In this document: positions 27,690 through 39,589 of the stretch, in pieces
Layout of the letters: each line of letters starts with the position of its first letter
Position numbering within the stretch: the stretch's first letter is position 1
NCBI GenBank assembly: GCA_900708905.1
Contig: CAADRB010000001.1
Span: forward strand, 4,934,649-4,998,648
Source of the DNA: Hymenolepis diminuta
Lineage: Eukaryota > Platyhelminthes > Cestoda > Cyclophyllidea > Hymenolepididae
Reading direction: 5' to 3'
Length of the DNA stretch: 64,000 nucleotides
Notes under the pieces: generated by a model
Database searches by the model: none
Told to the model about the DNA's origin: nothing
Seen by the model: the letters and a program-made list of their open reading frames with translations, nothing else
Translations under genes and position numbers: made by a program

Positions 27690-27760
27690 TTAGACACAAC
27701 ATATCCCCTTTTCGACTTCTTTATGGTCAAGATTGAACCTCTAGATGTCTAACGAAATTT
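27690..27760 (+). mobile_element. short Ty3/Gypsy integrase C-terminal remnant (tentative)
   Basis: One frame reads TVVRHNISPFRLLYGQD followed by a stop. Gypsy integrases carry Y-N-x-x-x-H-x-x-T-x-x-S-P-F-x-L-x-Y-G-R at this place. The stretch is too short for certainty and nothing upstream extends it clearly. Confidence 0.35.
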
Positions 27761-28709
27761 CCCACTGTAATCTTAATTTGTTTCGATTTCTACCCTAGTT
27801 TATATCTCCAAATAGGGCAGTCAGGTTCTCTAGCCATTGACCTTATATATACAGCTTGTCCTTTTGACTACGGAACCTCGTCTGACTTTTGCATTTTTAA
27901 AATGGATTTTCTCTCTCTCTTCTTCTAGTTGAGGTAGCATTCTTAATAATAAATCATTTGCCTTCTTTTAATCTTTGTAACTCCTAATCTATTACCCGTA
28001 ATCTTGCCTAGCTATAAATGTCATCCATCTGCACAGATACGAAGGAAAACAGGATCAGGAATCTTTGTTTACATACATTAAAATCTTATAAAGTGGAATG
28101 GCAATATTGCAAAGTTCATTTAGAGTTCTCTATTTCTGAGGTAATTTCTCCAGAAAGGGAATCCACAATTTTGACTTCAGAGTGATTCAAACCTCCACCA
28201 ACTTCGGTTTAGACATTAAACGCACTTTTTCATTCAAAGATTTTCATATAATTACCGACGGCTTGAAACTTTGAACAAAGAAATTTTCAACAAATAAATT
28301 ACGATAGGAAGTATTCCGCCAAAATTTAGAATCTGGCCAAAAGATAAACGGATTCAAACAATTGCAAGGTGGGTTATTTCGCTTACATTACTTCTTTCGC
28401 AAACATGCCCGTTTTCTATATCACTTACCTCTAGTTCAAAATTGCTCGATTAAATAGACTGGCAATCAATTAATTAGTATCCGGAGAATGATTTCGCTTG
28501 TTTGAAACTGGATCAAAATTTAAAAACGAATTAATTAATACTGCTTGAATATTTTAAGTTTTCAAAAGTTTACGTTGTATCAAATATCATTATTTGGTTG
28601 GATGAGAAAGTCGTCTGCAGTGAACTGGTAATAGCTCATTAAAACGTGCATGGGACAGTTTTATGGAAATAATTATGAAAGAAGTATATTAAAAAATATC
28701 ATGGTGGTT

Positions 28710-28966
28710 CAAACTGTTACAGTTTGAGTAAAAGCTGACAGCAGTGGTGAAACAGAACACCAAGTGTTGATTAGACCAAGGTGTATTGAACAAACCGCAA
28801 TAGAGACTTTCAAAAGAGCAAGAGAGAATTGAGGAAGAAAGGGAATTAGAAGACAGCGTAGGAGGATGTCTACGCGTCCCTCCTCCCTCCCTCCATACAT
28901 GTGTGTATTGAAAGGCAATTTATTTTCGTCACTTGGATGAGGACGCACGTGAGGACAGTAGGTGAG
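28710..28966 (+). repeat. dispersed repeat, inverted relative to 48338-48560
   Basis: Contains gtattgaacaaaccgcaata (28783-28802), whose exact reverse complement is at 48491-48510. The order continues through a GA-rich part, ggaattagaagacagcgtag, and gtcacttggatgaggacgca (28928-28947), again matched in reverse at 48338-48380. It is part of the same pyrimidine/purine-tailed family as the copies at 49270 and 57960. Confidence 0.7.
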
Positions 28967-29689
28967 GACGAGATAATTAACTCTCGGCGATTAGTGATGA
29001 CGTAGGATAAAAATTTCGGAGACACGGAAAGATTCATCCTTCAAAACCAGGTAATAATAGATAGATAATAATATCAAAAGTATTTTACTCGCGTAAATAT
29101 ATACGGGTCTTTATAATTTAATGAGAAAAAAATGATAGTTGGAATAAGCGCAAACCACATATTTTAATTCAATTTGTATGAAATAGATCTGTTTTAAAAA
29201 TGAATGAAAATGAGCTTTTGGTCTTCAGATTTCATTTTAGCTAAGTGTTGTGAATTCTTTACAACTATTATTAAGAGTAAAGAACATATACTTTTGATAA
29301 AGTAAGTGAGGAATTGTGATCGGTGAATACTGGCAAATAGTAGAAAGTCCCAATTCTCATGGCATTACTTTGGGAGCAGTTAATTAGGAACCTTCGAGTC
29401 AAAATTCTTCATCATATTCTTTTTGTCAGCATCCGTTGATATCAAATATAGTAATCAATTTTATTACAGACAAAAGATTATTAATCCAAGTCAGCTGCGC
29501 CATTACAAACAACAAACACACTCTCGGTATCTAATTTTTCTGCACTTTAATCAGTAATAAATGCTGAACTTATCGGTTTAACTTAAAATAGCTACACTAT
29601 ATTTCAATTTCTTCGCTGTCAGCAAACTTCTTAAAAACAGTTCCTTTAAGTAATAACTCAATTAGAAGCATTTAGCTGATCTCCCTTCT

Positions 29690-29820
29690 TCTAACTTTCG
29701 GTAGGCAGAAGCTGGCAGTTCGGCAGCATGGTGTGGTCGGATGCTCAATTATCGCAGTCTTTCAAATTAATTACTTAATACTCTGAGCTCCAGGAAGTAC
29801 TAGTTGTATCCCGCAACAAG
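29690..29820 (+). repeat. LTR-like remnant ending cccgcaaca
   Basis: The end actagttgtatcccgcaaca (29799-29818) resembles the end of the LTR-like unit at 39244-39572 (actagtaacccgcaaca), and the preceding tttcaaattaattac is similar too. Only the 3' part seems to be preserved. Confidence 0.3.
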
Positions 29821-29829
29821 ATGTTAAAT

Positions 29830-32800
29830 TGATACATATATGTTGACAGAGTTACTTTATAGCATTCTCACCGCAGTACAACAGACGTATTTTACTTTAA
29901 TGCCTACCACTTTAAAACAGCATATCAATAAATTGTATATATAATTTGATATTCTAAAAAGTTTCATTTAAATTAATAACCGTATTAATTGATTAATAAT
30001 TGATCAGTTCATTATCAATTAACGTATCAAAAGAGCGATTATACATTCCATAGTGAGAAAAATTTTCCAGTTAAACAGAAATGAAATATTACATAGTCTC
30101 CAAATCAGCAAATCTTGGCTTTAAGAAAATATGAATAAACGCTGACATTTCTAGGTCCACCAGAAAGTTTCAATTATACTTTCAAGTAAAGTGGTATGCA
30201 TACATTAACCGAAAGTATTGGGAAATATTTGGAAAATCTTCCGAGATCGTAAATTATGCTACTTATTAATTGACACCTGATTTCAGGTTTATTTAATATT
30301 CAAATATGTTTCTATTTATGCTGCGTTTAAGTCAGTTCCATAAAATGATTGCAAATTGCAGTTAAAATAAGCTATTGAAGTGTTAATAAATTTCATTTAA
30401 TAGTCGTCCAGATTTAGAGGCTAGTGCTTACCAATGTAAGATATTACTGAAATAAAACAAAACTATGGTACATTTTCACTTGAAAATGATTAGGCGATGC
30501 TTACTCTATTTATATTTAAAAAGTATTTACAAAACTGTATATTTTGCATGAAGCATCTGCATTGACCTCACAGATGGAATTAGTAATGGTGCTGTACTTA
30601 TTCAGCAAATAATTGGATATTCCTTCCGATAGTGAACCGAAAATAACGTTAAATTCAAAAAAGATTTTCGATACTATAAGTTAAAACAATGACCTGCCAT
30701 CCACTGTTTTATGACATACTAATTAATTCTTGTTCTACAAAGTTAAACACATTGCATTTACAGGCAAATACGACAGAGGAATTGGGAAATATTTAGACCG
30801 ATAAATAATCTTTTACAAATTCAGCCCAGTTTCCAAACAATCCAGAAGGCTTTATAGATGCAAATGCTTTCACAAGGTTTATAGCTGATGAGTAAGTGGA
30901 AGCATTAAACGTGGATTAGGAAATCAAATAAAAATGGGAGTCTTTTCTCAAACTACTGCAGCTTATTTCCCATGTGGCATTGGAAGATTTCATCTGCAAG
31001 ACGATTTTCTTGTGATATTTTTATGAAGCGTATTTGCTCTGAATGTTGCTACACTGCAAAATTCTTGTTCAAAAGTTTACTGATCCTCGATGGTCGTGGA
31101 AGGTTAATGATGGCTCTTTGTTTTGCCAAAGGGAAAGTGCGAATACTATCAAAGCTCAGGCACCTTCCATTTGCAGAATTAATGGAGATTTATTGGAATG
31201 TGTTATATTTAAATAGGATCACAGGTGTCTTACACCATTTTTAATTTTTAATTCGTGGGCTTTTAGAAAATTTTTCGCTTTTTATATAATAGTATTTATT
31301 TAACTCAGTATTTATCTGATAATCTCGAATTATCTCCAAATTTATTTGCATTTTTGGTGTGGAAACTTAAAGGAAGGCAAGTTATCTAGAAATCACTCTC
31401 AAAGTAATTTTTTGCGTTCAAAGGTATCTTACTTGATCCAAAAAGCCTGAATTCCATAAACCAAGTTTCTCTAATGTCTCTCAGCTACAGCTACACATCC
31501 GCACGTTCGAATAGTAAATGTTAAACACAGCATTAATAAACGAAAATGTTATCTTTATTATTAAACTGGCCCCATCGAAACATTTATAATATTACACCGA
31601 TAAATCTCTTGCATTAGCAGTACCTTATTCTCACTCCAAGTGTTCAAAGAACACCTTGGAACTACATTTTAAATCCTTCGGAAGTGTTTCACACAAATCC
31701 ACAAATCTTTCATGAAAACAAAAAACAAACAAATTTTAAATTTAAATTTACTAACACATTGAAGAAGAGGATGAAGGACTTCTCACGACAAAGAAGCACG
31801 TGTGGACGTTGGGGCTTATAGCAGAGATCTGAGCATTAAATTTAAGATAATTTTTAGAAAACTAATAATATGATAAATATAAAATATTCTAGCAATATTT
31901 CCTTGCATTAAATCAGCAAACTGGACTCTATTCTAAAAGTTAAAAATCATTTGTTGTTGTTAAAAATAGCCACATAATGCATTTTAAAATAAGATTTCGA
32001 CATTCAAAATAATAAAACGGAGAAAAGATATTTCAGAACTCTTTCCCCATTGGTTTTAGAAATAATCATTATTCGCGCATTCTTCCCCTCAAGATTTCAG
32101 TAACTATTAAATAATTGGGGGCATGGGAGACAAAGCTGCTAAAGAAGATCCATGTTCTAAGTAATTAATGCCAACAGCCCATACTGTTTTGAATAATTCA
32201 AGGACAGATTCGTTTCAGCATTTGATCGCTCTCTGCAAAGGTGTTTTCTAAAAAAACTTCTAACTCCTAGTGCAGAAAATGAATTTATTAAAGATTTGAT
32301 AAATGTAAGCCTCTCTGTGAAAGATTTGAAGCTTTTAAGACATCTGTATAAATTTACACAAATGAAGACAGTTTAAAAGAAAGATTAGATATCTAAAATA
32401 TAGAAAATGACTCATAATCTTACTCAGATCTCAAGATTTTATTGTTTTAAATGGAAAAAAACAGGCTTTGGAGACAAGCGCATGCCATATGTGATGATAA
32501 GCATAAAGTGGTAATTTTCAGCACAAACATCCTCTTGCAAATTAACAAAATTTATTTTAAATTGCCAAACATAGAAAATTTCCAAAATTTGTTGGAGAAA
32601 TTGGGCAATTTTAAAGGTTACTTTAGAACTATTGACGCAATATCCGCACAAACAAACCTGGCTCCTATAAAATAACATAATTTTAAACAGGATTTTTAAT
32701 TTTCAAACCAGCCCTGGTGATTTCGTTCCTCATTTCAAAATGTAAATCTGAACAAAATTTCATCATTTGGTAATTTGTTACAAACATCAATATTTTGCAA

Positions 32801-35800
32801 TTTATTAATAAAATTAGGATGAAAGATGTTTTTTAGGAGAGCGCTATATTTTTACAATATATATTTACTATTATTGTCCACTATTACCTAAAAGTAAGAG
32901 TAAATTAAACCTTCGTCCTTTAAACTTTCATGTAATTTGAGATGGAATCAATATTCTTTGTAAGAGTATAGTAAGAATAATAATTTCAAAAAAATTTTTG
33001 CTCACTTAAAAATCCAAAAGATAAAAATAATTTTATTTTACTTTTTTCCACTAAAAATTTAAATAACCATTGGTTTTAACTATTCAAACCTCCAAAACAA
33101 TGGGGAAGCATTTTAAATTTAAAAACACAATAAATTTTATGCAGATATATATCAAGTAAAAAATACGAAAATTTATTTTTTCGATATAAATAATATTTAC
33201 CTTTTCAGAGCGTTTGGAAAAAATTAATCAAAATCAAATGTTTCATTCAATGATTTTACAATAAAATTAGAAATTGTTTAGATTTAAGGAAATTTAATCT
33301 CAGACGATATTTCTAAAAACTGCTTCTGAAATGTGTTATGAAAATTACATAAGCCGCCATCAACCTCTAGTTGATAAAAGTTACCTTAGGCCATTCCAGT
33401 CAGGTTGTTCAAGTGAATTTGAAAAATGACATAAGCAACAAATGAGCAACAGCATGAATAGCTACCTTTAATTACTTTTCGGCAAAAGTTGTTAAATTTT
33501 TTTCTTTTTTTACAAAACAGCTTAATGTTTACCTAGCCTGCACGGCTACCACATTTGCAATTGGAATCCCCAACTGTGCATTTTCCAACGAACAATTAAA
33601 ATGGCTGCTAATAAAACTTGAATATTGATTCTAAAGAGGCTATTAATTTCGTAATCCAATTGTTCAGAATAAAATTAAATTTTTGAAAAATTCAGGCGTA
33701 TCAACCAGAACTCTTTTATGCGATATCACTATGCAAATGATGTGTTTAGAAGGTCAAGGCAAGATGACTCCTTTTTCACAACGTTTGCTTTTTAAAGACC
33801 ATAGAAACCTCTGATTTTATGATTTTTAATAGCTCATTATAATTGAAAATGCTAATAAAGTGTGTGTGAGAATAATAGCGGAATCAGAAAAATTTATATA
33901 TTAAAGAGTGGTGGAGTACTGCATTGCCGAAGTAATTATTTCGGTTGGAAAGTTTTTTGAAATAATAAATCCGTTTTACGAACATTGAACCACTTCAGAA
34001 AAGTTTTTAGCTTGATGTCATGTCTCTCAAATCCGGTGAAAATAGTTAAAGCCAAAGTTAATTTTACATGATAAATCTTTGTTATGCTCAATTTAAAAAC
34101 TTTAGATCAAATCCGTTATAGTTGATTTAATGACCTTGTCAAATACAAATCACAGTAGAATTAATGAAACGGAACTTCTTATTTGCTTATTTTGTGAATT
34201 CAGGCGAGCATCATTTTTTCCTATCATTGAGTTTATAAATGTTATTAATTGGATTTACGGCCGTATCTGCCAGTACGGAATTCTAAAAGTAAGACCAATA
34301 ACATGTCTCAACCACTCATTCTTCTCTTCAGGTAGTTCTTGTGAATTGTCCCCTACAAGTATGTTTAAAATAATATTTGAAAAATAGTCCCATTTTACAT
34401 CTACAAACTGGATATATTCAGGCGAATTTGAAACTTGTGTTTAGAAGACCGATTAATTTTGCTATTTAGACAAAACTGAAATCCGTCCCTAATTGACGCA
34501 AGAATTTGGCAATCAATCAAATATTATTAAGCATCTCAGCAAGCCGTAGTTACTTTCTAGTTTTCCGCCTCTTTTCCAGGGAATCGAGAGGTTGATAAAC
34601 ATATTTTGGTTATTTTATCTTATAAATTGGGTTTTAGTGTTACAGAAACTGCAAAAATTTCCAAAATTTATTTAATATATTACTTTCTATTTTGAAAAGC
34701 AGGTCTAGTGATATACCAGGTAGGCATCAGTGTCACATTTATATTACGCGTAGGGGTCAATTTCGGTTAAGTAAATAGTATAACTTTTGCTAAACTGGCA
34801 AAAACCCAAAATCAAGGCAAAATCTTCATATTTAACAACACAACTTTAATATTGAAGTTATTTTCGTGCATTTTATAAGGTGAATTGCTATGTATTATTT
34901 TGTCAGTATGAACAAATAAACAGGTGCCAGAATAACATTCAAAATTTTCTTAGTAACAGTTACTATTAGTTCTTGTTAACTTCCGCAGCTGCAATAGGAA
35001 TCGCTTCCTCTTTATCACATTCTTCTTGTTTAATTTATTCGTTGAGGAATCTCAGCGATCTTTTAAATGTCTTTAAAATTTCAAATCGTCCAATCAGATA
35101 AGGTCAATTAGATCTGTTTCAAGTTGATTAGCGACAGATTCGATAACCGCCAAAATGAACGTGGCATTTTATTTCCCTTTCAAAAATCAGGTTTTCAGCG
35201 AAAGCTTTCTGTGGAATCATTTTTGAGAGAATCAGTGCTGGTCTGCCCAAATTTCCTCATGTTTTCCATAAAATCAGGATAATATCAAAAGCTTTATTTA
35301 GCTGCAGCCTAATCATTTGATTGTTTTTCTTAACAACTACATATTTCCACCTGGCCATGCCATTGAACTTATTCATAGACCAAATAACATTCAGCAATTT
35401 TAAAAAGTCTGTCAGTTTGAATCTCTGGGTCATTGGTTCCTTTCTGGGCTCCGTTTTCTTTCGGCACATTGTCTTCTTATGCCCTTAGTTACCACAAAAT
35501 AGCAAGTATGAAACTTAAAAGGAAAAGTACACTGCAGACCCATCATTCGATGAGGATTTTAATGGAGAAGGAAGCATTCTGGGAGACCTTTTTCGTACGA
35601 TTGTGTTCGCAAGATATCACCAGAGTCATTACTTATAACGTTCTGAAAGCATATCCTAGAACCCTGAGGAGTAAGATCACATGTCATTAAAACATTAAAA
35701 ATTCTAATACAATCTTGTTTTATACAAATGGGCCCAAAAAACAAAAAATAAAGTTCGTGGAAAATATAGTAGATATTAACAGTACAAATATTAATTTCTC

Positions 35801-38339
35801 AGCGGAAAATCCTTAATGAAATATTTTCTCACATTAATATAATGCAGCCATCATGACAACTACATAAAATCTTGGGGTTTTCAACACAATCCGAAGCAGA
35901 GTTCATTACCATTCGAGATGTTTAAAATAATATAAGTTTGAATCCCTTGATAACATCTAGACACCAACGTATCATAACGCTCCGATAAGAAATTAAACTG
36001 AAAAATGATCGAATATGAGTAGAAAACTAAAATTATAATATTAGCTTTCTTGCTCTATTTGACTTTTTAAAGCACTGGGTTGCCCACTTTCCCATAAGTA
36101 TATGATCCACCTTGTAGCGTTGAAGTAGTCCAAAACTCAATATTTATGGTTAGATCCTTGTCTTATTTGCTAAGTTAAGTTCCACCTTGTTGACCACTTG
36201 GTTTAACTGAATGACCGAAGATGTCACTTTGATTTATTTATACTTTCCTATGGCTATGACCAAGTAGATGAGATTAGCAATGGAATACTTAAAGTAACTG
36301 AAGACACCTTGTTGCGGTCATTAATCTTTGTTTTTTCAAAATTCTGTTCTTCCTGTGAAGTCCAGACATTCGAGTTCTGGAGGTCGGCAAAAACTCTGAT
36401 CTGGCCTTAAAATAGCATCTCACTATATCTCCATAAGGCGTTTAGCTTGTCAAATCATCACTAAAACAAGGTTTAGTCACGTCGTGATTTCATATGTTTT
36501 GTCAAGGTCATGTAATTTTCTATAAAATTCAAAACCACTGAAAAATATATCCATTCTTGCCGTTGACTTTCTACGAATTCTTTCGATAGCTACCCAAAGC
36601 TCAGAGTTAACATTCACATAGTAACTGCACGGCTACCATTATTTATTCATATTTAGACATACTAAACCCATTTTAAAGTCATGTGAAATAAATGACGCCC
36701 TTGATTTAATGAAGATATCTTTCTTGTTAATTCATTTATAAAACCACAATTAATCGGATGTATAAGTCAGCGTAGCAGAACCCACATTTACATTAAAGTA
36801 CAGCTTTTATTACAAATTTTGCAAATCAAACAAAATATTTTAGATGCTAATAGTTCTTGCCTTTTGCACGTTTTCATTTTCACGAAGTGTAGCATATGCT
36901 TGTTCAAACGTCCGTGCCGATGTAAATTTATTACGCAATAAGTCTTATCACTTACACAATAACACATCCTTAGTTTACTTTCGTTGACTTAAAAATATCC
37001 TAGAAACAAGATCATTTTTCGCCTTTTTTCAGCAAGATGTTCAAATACTTTTAAAGCACCAACAGATGCTAATGTTATTATCTTCTCTCCGATCAGAGGA
37101 GTCCTTTCGTCACAGCCCCAGCAACTTTAATATTTGGACACCGTGTTACAGGAGAACTTACGTGATGGTTTCACTAGCCCTAATCTATTTTCTAACGTAT
37201 CATCAATGGCTTTTGTGGGCAATATTTACTTAGATTTATTCGGTTTGAAAATTCACTTCTCTAAGCTCGCCTTCCTTTTAGGTGAAAACGTTATTTTTGC
37301 AAGCTTAGATGGTCCATGGTGACGGAACATGCCATGAGAAACATTGCCACCTGATTTCACTTCCCAGTCAACTTTTACAGGGGAAGTACTTTAACGAATT
37401 TCGAAAAGAGGCTTACCAACTAGTTGTCAAACGATGATGGTTAGTCAAACAATTAAAATTTTTTTCTACCTTCAAAAGCATAAAAAACAGTGTGATTTTA
37501 CAAGATCTCAAGTAGTTCACGTGTTTTCAACACAGCAGAACATTATGTTCAATCCCCACTAGATGTTCATCATTTCTTTTTTTCTCCTTCCAACATGACT
37601 CTTCAGATTATCATTTTGAACCTATTTCATTTTTCTTCTACCTAAATATATGGGGGACTCTTTCATATTTTATGCTTTCATTTAATCATTTTTGTGGCGA
37701 CATTTACAAAGCCAAAATGGGTAATAGTTCAAAATTCTTAACTATTTTACTCTAGTAACTAGTATTATTCTTTCAGTTCTCTTTCATAAACATATGTCTA
37801 AATACAATTTAATTTTGCAATGAAATATTTCAATTTTGACAAAAAATGATAGTTCAAATTATTTCTGAATTGGTCATCTGTGACCCAGTGAGTAGCCACA
37901 GCTGGCAAAATATTAATTTCTCGTCACTACCTACACCAATTATTTTACGGTATTTTAAATTCATTGTACCGATCCGTTGCTTGCCAATGGTTCTGCGTTT
38001 CATTATCTTATAATTTGTTACTGTTTAGTTTATAATAAATTTGACATTAAAATACGTCAACTTCAGGAATTTTTGCTCTTTGAGTAATTTAATTTGAGCG
38101 TTGATGGTGATGCAGATACAGATACTTCCGTTATTACTAGTTATAAAGCTCATTTATTGGTCAGTTTTGCAAATGGTCGAAGCTGCTTTTCAAGCCTTAG
38201 CTAATAAGAACCAACCATGTTCTATATTTGATTTTTTCATTTGAATTTTTATTAAATTTTATTAAAAGCAATACATTGTGCAAGTTGTAGCGGATGCTAC
38301 ACCAATAATTCTTTTGCTACACCTAAGTAATCCTCCTAG
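29830..38339. other. gene-poor stretch, ending at a 4-N gap
   Basis: No gene is supported over about 8.5 kb. A possible isolated exon lies at about 30824-30890 (see findings). Frames at 32439-32678 (both strands) and 35257-35744 show no domain. Four N at 38340-38343 mark an assembly join just before the GC-rich repeat copy 2. Confidence 0.4.
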
Positions 38340-38440
38340 NNNNCCAAATAGCCTCTAGTAGAGTCCTCTATTACCAATTCACTCCCAAATTAGCTAAGCT
38401 ATGCCGAAAATGGTAAGAACCGGTAAAATGCTGAGTGAAG

Positions 38441-38664
38441 AGGGTTTATTGACCACTTCGTTGTTTCTTTTTTTCAATGCTTAGTCATTAAATACAAAAC
38501 CATGCTGGGCTGCAGGGATCTTGATTGCTGATTGGTTGGGCAGGTCTCTGCACACACGGCCGCGCTTGATCTCAACGCGACCGGTTACATGGCCGCACTT
38601 CCCGTGGTGAGTTCTAGCGCACGTGATCCAATCAGTCTTGTTAGCGTTGTGAACCCCACAGAGT
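38441..38664 (-). repeat. GC-rich duplicated element, copy 2 (open frame)
   Basis: Second copy of the element at 947-1168, with only three or four base differences over the coding part. The minus-strand frame is open here through the whole unit to TAA at 38481-38483 and includes Cys/His-rich CARTHHGKCGHVTGRVEIKR and IKIPAAQHGFVFND. The 3' untranslated part differs more, and AATAAA (rc of 38445-38450) follows about 30 bases after the stop. The frame runs on upstream past the homology edge into unrelated AT-rich DNA, so the predicted N-terminus is not meaningful. The product is not recognised; high codon-third-position G+C suggests descent from a highly expressed gene. Confidence 0.65.
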
Positions 38665-39243
38665 ATAGTTGTAATATTACTCATCGACAATTTTGAATAA
38701 ATTAGCACCTATTTTACTAAAATATCTTTGCATAGACGGAAAATGTCACACTTTTACTGAATCAGATTGCAATTATAATGAATCTGATTAAATTTTTGAA
38801 ATAGGTAAATAAAACGAAGTGCAAATGAAATCACAAATACAGCATACAAATGTGAAATTATTTACATTGTGGAAGACATCTTGGTGAGTGAATTATCAAT
38901 TTATAGTGTGATAACTCAGATCAGGTCATGCTGACTGGATATATCAAACTGTTTCGCTACAAGTAAGAAGGTACAAATAAATTATCAAAATCATTATTTA
39001 GTAATATTTCTTTTCATAAAACTGTCAGAAATAACCAGATATACATCAATAATCACGACTTATCTTTTGTAATAAGCATTATTCAAACAAAAAAGCTTTG
39101 ATTTTTAACCCATTTGAAATTTCATCGATAAGCATGTTGGATGAATCCCTCTTCTGAAATATTTTATCTTACAGCTTTCCTAATTATTACCAAATTTGAT
39201 TGTCTGTCCTCACAAGTTATCTCTGTAAACTTTTAACCATTCC
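38665..39243. other. intergenic, nothing recognised
   Basis: AT-rich spacer between the GC-rich element and the LTR-like unit; no coding or structural signal seen. Confidence 0.5.
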
Positions 39244-39572
39244 TGTGACCCGAGCACTCCCTAAACAAACATTGTGTTTTCTCAGCTGGCCTATGTCTCA
39301 TCGACCCGGAAAAGGTAAACATACCTCGGCTGACACTGCTTAGTCAACACCCAAAGTGTCGACTATAAATAGCCTCCCATGAAACACACATACGAACAGG
39401 GTGGACCCCAGCTCGCCAGTCTCATCTTTCGTCGTCCAATCCTCCAGTTCCCTATTTTTCCTTGAGACTCTGTACTGAGCTTACTTCAATATAACCTGGC
39501 CTACGCATTCCTTGGTGTTCTTGCTTCAAATTACAATTGGCACTTTACCTCTACAACTAGTAACCCGCAACA
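39244..39572 (+). mobile_element. probable solo LTR (329 bp)
   Basis: The unit starts TGTGACCCGAGC and ends CCCGCAACA, so it has TG...CA ends. Inside is a TATA box (TATAAATA at 39364-39371) followed by a more G+C-rich transcribed-like part (gggtggaccccagctcgcca) and a T-rich end. It stands out in composition from both flanks. No second LTR, primer-binding site or clear target duplication was found. The boundaries are inferred. A cellular promoter is the alternative. Confidence 0.4.
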
Positions 39573-39589
39573 AGCATATCCAAATAAAT

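Noticed and set aside
32439..32678. Overlapping frames of 74-79 codons on both strands
   Set aside because: No domain, and dual-strand openness reflects A/T-rich composition.
35257..35744. Cluster of minus-strand frames, possible transposase or gene remnant
   Set aside because: No motif could be matched with confidence and frames do not join at splice sites.
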